Shown: piece after piece, positions 1-10,987 of the stretch
Layout: the number at the start of each line of letters is the position of its first letter
Numbering within the stretch: position 1 is the stretch's first letter
Assembly (NCBI RefSeq): GCF_019925205.1
Contig: NC_083560.1
Span: 125,833,062 to 125,897,061, forward strand
Direction: 5' to 3'
Source: Metopolophium dirhodum
Lineage: Eukaryota; Arthropoda; Insecta; Hemiptera; Aphididae
Length of the DNA stretch: 64,000 nt
The notes under the pieces: generated by a model
The model's input: only the letters and a program-made list of their open reading frames with translations
Told to the model about the DNA's origin: nothing
The model's database searches: none
Translations under genes and position numbers: made by a program

Positions 1-1930
1 CTGCATTTGCATTTGAAATAGCTGTATGCACAGTAGCAGCATGGTATATTTCTACATCATAATTTGCTGATGAATTGCCATTTTGTTCTTCCTTCATGGG
101 AATACCGATAACTGTTGTACTAGCTAGATTGTAGTGTATTAATAAAAGATTTGATATCTTAATACCAATTTTGGATGCAGGAATAGAATGCACTTCCAAA
201 TCTAGTATTGGTGATATAGGATAAAGTGGACGATCAGTGACTTCGCTTGTTATAGAATCTGGATATGTGTTAATTATTACTAAATGACAATGATGAATTG
301 ACGTCGAAATAGGTTTAGATACAGATTTGTTGCTTTTGATCATTTCATTATGAAACATGGATGTGAGATTATCTATTGATTGGTTGTCTCTGGCTGATGT
401 GATAATAAATGTTCTGCATCTGAAATTGTATAAAATAGTATTTAATAAGAAACATGTGTATAACTTAATTTTTATTACTTATTACAATGATTATTCTTAA
501 AACTTTTTAATCCTCAAATTTCGTTTGACCGTATATTAATAGGTAATGTCCCTTAATGAACTTTGAACACTTTTATGTTACTGACATCAGATCGTATACA
601 GTTGGGATTTGTTTCTAATTTTACTGTATCACCTTATTAGAAGGCACCTAAGTTAGATTAGGTTAATATTTCGTATTTTTGAAACAATGAACAAAATTCT
701 AAACATCCAGTCATTTTGACCGTGAAGCGTGTGTGAAACGGGTTAATTATTTTTAAAAAAATGAATGAACATTTTCAGCAGCTTATTAAAACATGAGAAA
801 TCATCTAATCTATAAATTACTGGAGTTACAATATTTTTTATTTTTTATTTTTTTGATTTAGTATAGGCTTTTAGGCCTTTTGCCACAACCGAAGTTACAA
901 TATAACCAATATATTAAACATAACACGGTGCTTAACTCATAGTTTAACCACTGTTCAAATGATTCTTTTATATTAATGAACTAGACATGAGGTATTTTTC
1001 AATATATTAAGTATTATGGATTATTTATTTATATTGATAAATGGGCTAGGCCCTTTTTATACTAGTAAAAAATGGTTATAATAATAGTTTTTAATACATA
1101 TTTAAAGATTTATATTTAGGTACAAAAATAATAATGAATTTGTGAAAGATAAAATAATAATAAACAGTAAGTTGTTCCTTACCTAACCTAAAGTATATTT
1201 TATTTAGGAAACTTTTAATTCAAAATAATTATTACTGCATATAGGTAGTTGGTAACAAAAAAGTTATACCTCTCCAATCAGAACTGAAAAAAGTTTCTGA
1301 TATGTGCTTGAAAACTTAAATAATTAAAAAAAAATACTAATAACTCAGAAAATGTGGTATAAAAATAAATTTCCTGATTATTGTACATATAACATGTACA
1401 GTACTTATATATTAGGTAAAATTATAATTTAAAATAATTAAAACAAATTACTTGTTTTGAATTTCAATGTTATTTTTCTTAGATTTTTCTTGATCCATTT
1501 GTTCTTTAGTACACTCAATCATTGCTTCGGCTGCAGTGCGAAATCCATACACAACACTGTAGTCTCGATTTGGGTTTGGTACAAGTTTATCGGGTGGCCC
1601 CAAAAGTGACAAACTACTTAACATAATGTTAACATTTTGTTGATTAGATGACCAATTATTCAAATTGCGAGATCGTACGTCGCTACTTATAACACGAATA
1701 AGTTTCCCTTCTGGAAACAGATCCCAGACGATACGGCAGTATTCGAGTACAGCTTCAATGCTACACGTCCAAATCGATTTGTATATGGTTACGGGTGGTA
1801 TCCCATCAAATGGCTGTTTGGTGAAGACCATTTTGATGTGTGAGTCACTAGTCAATCCGAAGTTTGGAGTGTGGTCCACCACGAATGTGGTTTTATGATT
1901 TGCTGGAAAAAGTTGATCCATTAGGCTCAT
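1..1930 (-). CDS. INTS13: INTS13 / asunder, 5' part (two exons, runs off left edge)
   Basis: INTS13 (asunder in flies) is a subunit of the Integrator complex, which processes small nuclear RNA 3' ends and is also needed for dynein localisation at mitosis. Exon 1 is 1930-1452 and ends at a GTAATT donor. Exon 2 begins at 419 after TTTCAG and continues past position 1, and the two join in phase. Exon 1 shows the family opening, HKTTFVVDHTPNFG (residues 12-25), then SIWTCSIEAVLEYCRIVWDL, matching the conserved KSLWTCSVE and EYCRI block. Exon 2 contains LVIINTYP, then YNLASTTVIGIPMKEEQ and SANYDVEIYHA, close to the vertebrate protein. The start is the first Met in frame; a second Met lies three codons later. 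The intron of about 1 kb holds no clear features. About 300 of the family's roughly 700 residues are present. The product is certain; the exact start is slightly less so. Confidence 0.93.
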
Positions 1931-2867
1931 ATTTATGCACTAAAAATATTTTTTTGATAACTAAAAGTTAATTTATTTCCATAAACTAGGAGGCAAATGT
2001 ACATCGGTACATAGTGTGTGATATAATATAGGTACTATATTATTCTGACGACCAGACGTGTATAAATACCATTGGCCATTGGGGCTTTGGGCATTGATAT
2101 TAGATAATACAATACAGCCGGCTGCGACTGTACATCGAAGCAGTTGCAGGTTCCACGTATCACATAACCGATGGTGGTCACGGTCACAAAGTTTAATACC
2201 ATTATTATAGTTAATACGCTATCACTTAAGCAGTGAGCGCCAACTCAAATTCAAATTCAATTAAATTATTATTGTAAATGTAAAATAAGATTATATTGTA
2301 TTTACATCATAATTCAGTTATGTAAGCATTTAATAATATAATTCCGCGGAGGGAAAATCTGTTACTGGTATAAAGAAAACTTGTTGATTTGTTATTTAAT
2401 TTTATTGATAATGTTCTTGTACCTATTCTTATTTCTAAAGCTTTTAAATCACATTGTACTATTGTAGTATTACACTGTAGTATATTGAGAATATTATTAC
2501 CATTCGATAAATACAATTAATAACATCTTCCCACTTTTAGATTATGAGCGGAGTGATTTTAATTTATAATATAATCAATTAAATTATTAAACATTTTAAT
2601 GGATTTTATTTTCAAGAAATTTCCTATGATTGTTTGTTAGATTGTTTCTTTTATTAATATTATTGATTATTTAACTCTAAAAAATCGAACTCACCACAAG
2701 AAATACATACGAAATGATATGTCGCATGAAGAATGAGAAAAAAAAAATTATTCGGGATTTCGGGTTAACCCGAATATTTATTCGGGTTTTGGTTAACACG
2801 GGTGTTTTGAAATTACTGCGGTGAAAAAAAAACGTACTGCGAACATATACAAATGTATACTACCTAA
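1931..2867. other. INTS13 upstream region and non-coding sequence
   Basis: This is non-coding sequence upstream of the INTS13 start. The first 300 bases are less AT-rich than the surroundings and probably include the INTS13 promoter and 5' UTR, although no core promoter motif is convincing. A 20-odd base end fragment of the aphid GAGCGGAG repeat lies at about 2534-2556. The minus-strand open frame at 2307-2516 resembles nothing I recognise and is probably chance. Confidence 0.4.
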
Positions 2868-2869
2868 GT

Positions 2870-3075
2870 GTATTATTTTTTGGGGGATTTCGACAAAAAA
2901 AAAAATAATCATCATATTACCTACATTGCCTGTACATTATTATTGTTGTTATTATTATTATTATTATTAATTATTACTCATTATTTTGGGGATTTTGACA
3001 AAAAAAATAATAATCTTATTACATTCTACACTATTGTCTTTATTATTATTATTATTATTAATTATTACTCATCTT
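2870..3075. repeat. Two-copy tandem repeat, unit about 108 bp
   Basis: A unit containing ATTTTGGGGATTT(T/C)GACAAAAA, then ATAATAATC, then a TTA trinucleotide run, occurs twice in tandem. The copies differ mainly in the length of the A-run and of the TTA run. The open frame across this stretch is low-complexity and not a gene. The following sequence to about 3300 contains weaker echoes (TTGACTCATCTTTATTA and similar). Confidence 0.6.
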
Positions 3076-3083
3076 TATTATAA

Positions 3084-5208
3084 ATATTTTTTTGACTTAC
3101 ATGTGGTAATTTTTGTTAAATCATAAATTATATTTAACTGGTCATTCCTAACCACGTTACAATTTATTATTGATTATATTTTGACTCATCTTTATTATTA
3201 TAATTATTTCTATTTTACGATTTTTATTAATTATATATGATTTATATGTGGTGATTATTGATTATGATTATATTTTGACTCGTCTTTATTAATTTTATGT
3301 GAATTATTTAGTAATTATTGACTTTATAATATGTGATATATATATTTATTTAAATACTTATAATGATTAATCTATGTTATTTCTTATATTATTATTAAAT
3401 ACTAGGTACTTTGTAAAAACTTTATTAAGTAATAAGAACTTTTTACTTATAGGCAGGATGTGTTTATCAATAATAATTTTTTTACATGCAGAATTTACAT
3501 ACGCCCCTTTATCCCATGTTTGAACCTTACCCGTAACATACCCGTAACATACCTATACATATTATGTATTTATGTGTATTTGACATTTGTTTGCGACTTT
3601 ACGACTCATTGAGATATAATACATTTAAATCCTATCCCTTATGGCTTATCAATAATACAATTACAATATATCGGTATTGTATCTATACAAAATTAGCATA
3701 TGAATTGTGTGTGTTTTATAAGTAACAACAATAAGCTATACAATAGCAGGTGTAGGCACCTATTGCAAATAACCCTAAACAATCTGTGTGAAATCGATTG
3801 ACAGTGCTTGGAGCCCAAAACCCTAACGTGCGCTTGCGCTGATGCTTAATAAAAAAAAAACCAAAATATTCATTTAAAAAAAAAACACTAAAAATTAAGA
3901 CAAAAGAATTAATTTATTACGGCCTTCGACTTAGTCATTATTTCCTTCAAATAGTAGTGGACAGAACTTGTGCACATTACTTTTAAAAAGTATTCAGAAT
4001 ACTTAAACAATTGTACCTATTGAGAATACCATAAAAATACTTTAAAAATTATTTAAAAATACAAGTATCCAAATAAAATAAATATGGTCCACAACTATTC
4101 TAAATTTTTTCTATAAATGCCAATCAAATTTTATTTGTTGGATAAAAAAGCCTAAAAATTTATTACAAGACAGTTGAAAAATATTAACAATACATAGTCA
4201 CTGTTATTTTTTTTAAATTGGCCTTAGTTTGTTTAAGGTTGCGTTATTGATAGGTACGTTGTATGTACAATGTACCTACATAATATAAGAATACAATTTA
4301 TATGGGTGCTTTATACTTATTAGTTACCTATTATATAATGCTCTGGGGCAGGGACACAGTACTTGTGCATATCAAATTACTGAGTAATCTTTCATATATT
4401 ATTTTTTTAATCTATGGCTATAGCCTATAACTATGTATAAAAATATATTTTCAAATAAAAACAAAACTATTAATCGTTACAATATTATGAACTTCAGCTG
4501 AAAGTCACGAGTTCAGTATACGCTCTACCTCAAAATAATAGAACGATTAAAAAAAATATCACGTACAAATATAGTATTATAGTTTCAATAAGCTCATAAA
4601 TAAAAACAAGGTAGGTGATTAAATGCAGTCACGCAAGTACATTACATTGTTTTATAGCGAGAGGTCGGTAGGATTAAATTCTATTTAATAAATATAAATA
4701 TATAAATATTCAGTTTGTGTATATTTTTCATTGAGTTTTCATTTTTTTTTTTTGCATTCTCAAAATAATTTTTGACTAAATATTTATATTCATATTAATT
4801 TTTAATAATAATATAATACCAAGTTATACATTTTTTAAATTTAATTATTAACTATTATACCAAACAATTCCATACTCTATATATTATTATGTATAATTTG
4901 AAATGTTGGAAATATTATTATTATTATTATTATATTATTAAATTAAAAATATATATTTCAATGAATCCAATAGTTATATATTTTATATAATTTGTTATTT
5001 TTACTAATGTACATTAAATGTTTATTCAAAATTAAATAAATAAATAGTTTTTAAATAAAAACAAAAAATATTCAATCTATGCTCCAATCAAGAGTTTTCT
5101 ATACCAAAAGTCGTCTGAACAAGTCAAAAATACTGCTGAATTTGGAGAATGCACTATTGAACGAATAGGTCCATTATGGTCTGTAAAATAATTCACAATT
5201 AAAACATT
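3084..5208. other. Intergenic AT-rich sequence
   Basis: No gene was recognised. The sequence is AT-rich with short A/T runs and several mini-stretches typical of decayed repeats, for example around 4040-4240. I see no long open frame and no clear terminal inverted repeat. Confidence 0.4.
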
Positions 5209-5620
5209 TTAAGAGGACGCTACACAGCCATTTGTTGTATTCGTCTTACAAGTGCGTAACATAGTAAATTTACGTTCAGGAGAAAGCGTTAAGCTCCGCT
5301 AGTTTAAAAATTAGACTGAATCCACCTATTATAAAACTTGATGGTAAGAACATTATCTATGTTTGTATAAGGGTTTTTTATGACGGTTACATTTTTTAGT
5401 AAATTATGTGTATATAATATAGTGTAAATTAAAAATGCTCATAACTCACTTAAAAACTGTATTATTGTAAAAAAAACCCTAATACAAACACAGATAATGT
5501 TCTTACCATCAAGTTTCATAATAGATTTTGAACTTACTGAGTTAAACGTGATCTGCTGAGCGTAAATTTGCTATGTTATGCACTTGTAAGACGGAAACAA
5601 CTAATATCTGTGCTCTTATT
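5209..5620. mobile_element. Foldback MITE, family A (TTAAGAGGACGC ends)
   Basis: The two halves are long imperfect inverted repeats of each other. The left half begins TTAAGAGGACGCTACACAGC and continues with GTCTTACAAGTGCGTAACATAG, and the right half ends with the reverse complement. The inner arms (AACATTATCT(A/G)TGTTTGTA) also pair. There is no coding capacity. Related copies lie at 29249-29677 and 32160-32588, with end fragments near 30225-30300 and 63805-63900. The organisation is typical of non-autonomous DNA elements; the superfamily is undetermined. Confidence 0.8.
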
Positions 5621-6239
5621 AAAATAAATGCATTTGACAAAACTAATTACCTAGAGATAAAAGTTGCTGCCGAGAAGCATTGCGTGCATTCCATGCGCAC
5701 AAAGATGTAGTGGCTTCATCTGGAAGCATGACATTTTCCTAGGTATGATTAAACAATGCTTGTGTACGATGATCTTGTTTTCCTATTCAGAAAAATTGAT
5801 TATTTATACAGTTGTAATGAAAACAAACATTAGTTTACCAGTTGTTCTAGGCTCCAGATCCAGTATATGCAATCAGACATATTCTACTAGTGGATAAGTC
5901 CCAAAGTTTCAAAAAAGCACTTTTAGATTATGAGCGGAGCAATTAATATATTAATTTTACAGTGATGTGTTTTTTTTTTTTTTAATTTTAAATATTTCTG
6001 TCCGTCACCACCGTTTGTGGCAGTAAAACTGCTTAGATTTTCTTCAACAGTACCTATCTTGTTCGATGGGAAAGTGAATCTAGTTGGTGCATTCAGGACG
6101 TCCAAATTTTTAAATCCCAATAGTTTTCGAAAAGGCGACGGGAAAAATAACATAACAATTGAGGAAAAACAGGAATTTTTACGAAAAATCGGTTTTTGAT
6201 AATATCGATTTTGGATTTTGGTATAACTCTAAAACAAAT

Positions 6240-7130
6240 AAAGATATGAAATTTTCACTGGTTGTTTATATTTGCATTTACTATACATGATAATATTTTC
6301 AAAATATTTTTATTTGTTTTGAACTGTTTAGAGACATTTTCACTTTCCAATTTTGTTTGTCTTTTTTGAGAAGGTCAATAAAACTTTATTTGTTTTGTAA
6401 AAAAGCTTGAAAATGTAATACAAGGCTCCTACTATATTGTTACAATAACATTTGAAAAATATTAAAAAACACAGTAGAAGTCACAGTATTTTTTATAAGC
6501 ATTTAAAGTTCAAACCTTGACAATATACGGAAAAATCACGAAAATTAGCAAATTATTTTGAGTTGAGAATTCATAAAAAATTTTCTTTTTAATCTGAGAT
6601 ATCAAAAAAAAAAAAAAAAATGACTTAAAGCAAATCAAATATAAATTTGTATGAGCGTTTGAGGTTTATATTTTTACAAGATAGGATATTCACTCGATTT
6701 TTCATGTAGCGAATTGGTTATATTGTTATAATTCAAAAACGAATAACTGTAAATACATGGCAATTTCACTGAATGTTTATATTTTAATTTTCTATAAACC
6801 ATAAAATTTTGAAAATATTTTGACTTTTTTTGAGCTATTTACGGACATTGTCAAATTTTAATTTTTTAGTTTTTTTTTTCTATAAATATCAATGAAATTT
6901 TATTTGTTGAACCAAAAAGAGTCAAAATTATTAATATTAATTAATACAAGGCGCCTTATATATTGTTTAAATAGCAGTTGAAACATATAAAAATTACATA
7001 GGCACAATTTTTTTTGATAGGCATTTAAAGTTAGATTTCTGACAACATTTATCAATGTCCGTAAACAGCTCAAAAAGAGTCAAAATATTTTCAAAATTGT
7101 ATGGTTTATAAGCTAGTATCGGCAGTATCG
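6240..7130. repeat. Internal part of the aphid GAGCGGAG repeat, about two copies
   Basis: Two consecutive degenerate copies of a block contain AACTCTAAAACAAATAA, TTTCACTG(A/G)(A/T)TGTTTATAT, TTTTGA(G/A)CTGTTTA(C/G), a FAT-free A/T tract, TATTTGTTG and ATTTAAAGTT. The same block recurs at about 55900-56150 and 58850-59440. Its high copy number within this one window suggests an abundant non-autonomous element. Confidence 0.6.
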
Positions 7131-7202
7131 ATGTATGTCATTATAATTTATAAAGTGTTTATTTACTCAAATAGTAAAAATTATTATTGTTTTTTTTTTT
7201 AT

Positions 7203-7478
7203 AACTGTGAGCGCCAGAAGGGCATATTGATATTATATTAATTGTTAAGTAAAATTGTGGGCACAAAACACCCTTTTATATTATATTTTGTGTTGCGCGA
7301 ATACCGACGTGTGGTGTGCAGTCAGATTTATTATACTTATTTTATAATTGTGAGCCATAAAGGCAATACGTTTATACTATTGTGTCGCATCACCGTTTTA
7401 TATTAAATAGCCATAGGCGCAAATCGCCACCTTTTTAATATTACCTAATTATTTTATTATTGCAAACTGTGCGTGAAT
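7203..7478. repeat. Degenerate array of GAGCCAGAAGGGC-type units, left side
   Basis: Short units of the form TGTGAGC(G/C)CAGAAGGGCA recur at irregular spacing, alternating with A/T tracts (clear copies near 7206, 7253 and 7350). They are more degenerate towards 7478. A matching array lies at 10124-10365, so the two flank the decayed gene at 7491-8824. Repeated subterminal motifs of this kind are often transposase-binding sites; that role is inferred here. Confidence 0.5.
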
Positions 7479-7490
7479 TGGCACCTATCA

Positions 7491-8824
7491 TTATTTTTTG
7501 TCACGCCTGCATCGAAAGTTTGGTTTTCGATAGCGGTTGAAGCGTTGGAAAGCGTCCTTTTTCAGTCCCATATTTTTAAAAAAGTATTCCTGAGGTTCTA
7601 AAATTATTTCCTTCTTTTTGCACTCCACTTCGATATAACCAAAGACGCGATCAGGAGGAATAAAAGAGTGCCCTCTTACTGGGAATACAACTTCAATTTT
7701 TGAAATTACATTTTGTTTGGCGAGCCAGTTGCAACACATTGAAATTAGTGTTGTGTTTTTGTTCTGGCCCACGCAGCCATCACACATAAGCTTAATAGTA
7801 TGAATATCATTAAAAGTTGACGATGTCAAAACGTGATGAATACAGGAAGCAATCGCATTTGAATCTTTGTCGTATTCATTTTCAGTCCAACAGAAACTGG
7901 TGACTGTATTGGGATTTATTTTGCTTTTACAAGTGCCTCTCACAACAGTAAAGTTAAACTTGTAAATTTAGATTAGTACGCTTGCTGATCAAGAACTTTC
8001 GGTAGAACCTGATTTTTTTGACAATCAAACGAAAAAATTACGACACCCTCTCTGCAGATTCTCTTAAAATTTGGTAAAATGCATCTGCTCTCATTTTATG
8101 TACCTTTTTCTCCGTCAATAAGCTAGCCTTGATCATTGCATCTTTTAATTTTTTCGATCAACTGTAAGCATGTTGAGCAAACGTCAGTCCTAGGCGTGCC
8201 GAAACCTATGTTGTATTCAGTGTTAAAAATGAATCTAAAATAACTCTCTTTTACTGGAAAGTTGATGTTTTCCTTCATGTACATTTTCCACATCAATCTG
8301 ATATTCAAAGTGAAGTCGAGATATAAACGTTGGCTGTGTCCTCGCCCCTCGGTAATAGTGATATTCAATTACCTTAAATTTGTTTATAAAATGCATAGCT
8401 GAATCTCTCTGTGTCCTGTTTTTTTCCAATTTTCTATCGTCTCCACGATTCTCCTCGGATGGTAAAGAGGTATTAAAAAAGTTTCTAGTGACAGTGTCAA
8501 TTTTTCTTCTAGTTATGCGTAAAATGTCCATAAAACCTTTTTTACAAACAGGCAAAAAAGTTTTTTGCTTAGTGAGGACGAAAAATTGCGCTTGAAATAC
8601 TTTTTGAGTATGTCAAGCATTTTTTGGTCATTTCGCTTTACAGGAACAGTTTTACAATATTTCAAAATAAAATTGTCTTGTACTATTTTTTCTTTCGTTT
8701 CGTAAAACTTCGAATGGAACTCTTTTATTTCAGTCATAGTAATGGAAGCACACTGAAATGCATTATTTGTTTTATGTCCACAAGTTGGGTAAACTGGAAG
8801 CATATGCAGACTATACCTAAACAA
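7491..8824 (-). pseudogene. Decayed transposon-associated gene with CGGQNKN-like motif
   Basis: The coding sequence is broken over several frames: 8824-8513, then 8555-8235, 8368-8123 and 7943-7491, so at least three frameshifts or lost introns separate the parts. The order of motifs is coherent. There is a Cys/His start (TCGHKTNNAFQC), a basic middle, an SYFRFIFNTEYNIGFGTPR block followed by DVCSTC, and a C-terminal domain with MCDGCVGQNKNT, WLAKQ and GHSFIPPDRVFG. I recognise the overall pattern as a widespread, repetitive arthropod protein family whose C-terminal part resembles an RNase H-like transposase core (DUF7869-type). That name is from memory and unverified. No intact copy is present, and the repeat context supports a mobile-element origin. 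Confidence 0.55.
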
Positions 8825-9134
8825 TAGGCACCACCTATTAGTTACGTCAAAGAAAGAGTATTGTTATTCAATTGTGTCATGCGAATAACTAACTTAAAAT
8901 TGATTTTTTTTGCTATTTTTAAATTGTTCAAAACAATATTTCAATTAATTAATTCATAAAATTTACTGCTATATATATACATATATATTATATGGAAATA
9001 AAAACATTTTATAAAATATATTGTCATGCGTGTTATTTGTTGTCAGAAACTTTAGCACCATTTCTTCTTGGCGTACGCTTATAATATTTGACTGAACTAT
9101 TTTCAACTTCATTTTAAATTGGTCTAAACTACTC

Positions 9135-9232
9135 TGGGCGAAACGGGAATTATAATGAAACACAATTTGGGCTAAACGGGTAGCCGGGGAAACGGGCAGG
9201 GTCATTTTTGGGTGAAACGGGCTACGCCCAAA
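9135..9232. repeat. Cluster of GGG(C/T)NAAACGGG motifs
   Basis: Four spaced copies occur: GGGCGAAACGGG, GGGCTAAACGGG, GGGGAAACGGG and GGGTGAAACGGG. They lie in one orientation within about 100 bases of an otherwise AT-rich region. The function is unknown; it is probably a simple tandem array inside a transposon. Confidence 0.6.
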
Positions 9233-10123
9233 AAATAAGGTCAGGCGGGATAAGATCCTAATGGGGTTAGTGTTTATTCAGGTTGTATTGTAAAATATTA
9301 TATTTTTAATTTTAAAGTTGATAAGTAGTATGGATATTAAAAATTAATCAGAATTATAATCATAAAAATTATAATAATTTCCATGTCCACGTCGACGAAT
9401 AAAAATAAAAAGGTTTAACTTGCGTCATATTTTTTTAGGACTATTTTTTGTATTCTTATAGGTAATACTAACACTAACCGTATTTTTTTCTGCTGGTTTC
9501 TTTTCCATTCAGCTGTATTTCGTATCCTTTTTCTGGTTTTACTGTCGGTTGTAGGAGTAATATTAATTTCCATTATTCTTGTATTAAATTTTAAACAGAA
9601 TACACATACACAAAAAAACTATACGTATGAACAAAATATAATAATAATTATACACGGACGAAAGACACGGCGTGACATTTACAACAGCGCACAGCCAACT
9701 GGAAACGTAATACCTATCCTAATATTGTATAATAAAATATTATTTTCAATGATCATTAAGACGTCATTTTCGATAAGCGAAAAACCATGCAAACGGTTTA
9801 CGATGCATTTATAAATATTATAAATCTATTTTTATAGTAAAACTCATGAAAAATAATATTTTATTAGTAAGACAATAAGATGAAAAGAGATTGTACGTTT
9901 TGAAACAAACTTGTCAAAGGAGATTGTACGGTTTGAAACTAAAGGAAATTTTCAAGCTTAAAATACACTGGAGATTGACTATTTAGCTCGAAAACAGTGA
10001 GTTATTCTAATTCAGCTCTGAAAATTGAATATGCAACATATATCTCAGTTTTCATGAAACTTGGAGATTGTACACTTCGAAATAATTATAATATATAATT
10101 GAGTCCTCAATATATATTATTCT

Positions 10124-10365
10124 GTTCGACCATAAGGGCCAGACATTTATATAATATATTTTAATTATTATCTTTATTATTACATATTGTTGGACCAGAA
10201 GGGTCATATTATTTATACGTGGTAGCTGCTCAAATAGCTTTTCTATATTATTTATTATTATTATTTTGTTGAGCCAGAAGGGCCGCATATTATTTTATAC
10301 GAGCTTCAGTTCAAATAGCAGCGTCAGTATTATAATTTATCCTAGTTGGCCATAAATGCTGTAAT
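10124..10365. repeat. Degenerate array of GAGCCAGAAGGGC-type units, right side
   Basis: Units occur near 10125 (CGACCATAAGGGCC), 10190 (GGACCAGAAGGGTC), 10267 (GAGCCAGAAGGGCC) and 10344 (TGGCCATAAATGC), about 65-80 bases apart and separated by A/T-rich spacers. The same motif family flanks the other side of the decayed gene at 7491-8824. Confidence 0.6.
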
Positions 10366-10494
10366 TTATTATTATTATTATTAAATCATTTATACATTTG
10401 TGTTACGGTTAGTTTTGTTATATATTTCGAACTGATATTATTTAAATTTGTGTATTAACTTACCTACCAGAAACCGTGTTACCATTGTTTTATT

Positions 10495-10556
10495 ATTTTT
10501 GTATACACACCCACACACATACACATATTCATACACAAATACACATAATTACACAC
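10495..10556. repeat. CA-rich microsatellite
   Basis: An imperfect run of ACACA, ATACACA and related short units. It is simple sequence with no further signal. Confidence 0.7.
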
Positions 10557-10987
10557 CTAGCTTGTCCTCCATATTTCTATAGGACTTAGGTGCTAGTGGT
10601 GTAAAGACCCTAAGTTGGTGTCCAGGTGCGCGTATTATTATTGTACGCTCCCGGCCCGCACACTGTGAGTATGGATTTTTAATATTTTTCATTTGTCTTT
10701 GAAACAATATATTAAGATTTTAGAGTTATACTAAAAATATGAAAACCTATTTAGAAATTCCTGTTTTTCTTTTCTTTTTCCCTGCGCTTTCGAAAACTAT
10801 TAAGAATTTTTACTTTTGACCACCTAAAGTACAAACAAGATTCACTTTCCTATCAAAAAAGATACAGTTGAAGAAAATCTATGCATTTTTACTGTCCTAA
10901 AAGCTAGCTTTGACAAAAAAAATTTTAATAAACACACCTCATTGTAAAATCAATATAAATTTTCATCGCTCCGCTCAGAATCTAAAA

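Larger units (their letters stand above)
5921..10987. mobile_element. Composite element bounded by inverted GAGCGGAG repeat arms
   Basis: The left boundary, TTTTAGATTATGAGCGGAGC at 5921, is mirrored by CGCTCCGCTCAGAATCTAAAA ending at 10987. Homology between the arms extends inward for roughly 250 bases (left 5921-6190, right about 10740-10987), including the shared TTTTCGAAAA and AAGTGAATC blocks in inverted orientation. Between the arms lie more copies of the same aphid repeat (6240-7130), an array of AGAAGGGC motifs, a decayed transposon-borne gene, and a second motif array. This could be one large element with long inverted ends. It could also be two opposed copies of a repeat into which a separate transposon (about 7180-10640) inserted. 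Confidence 0.5.

Noticed and set aside
2868..3083. Open frame of 71 residues on the plus strand
   Set aside because: It is low-complexity translation of a tandem A/T repeat with TTA runs; no protein-like composition.
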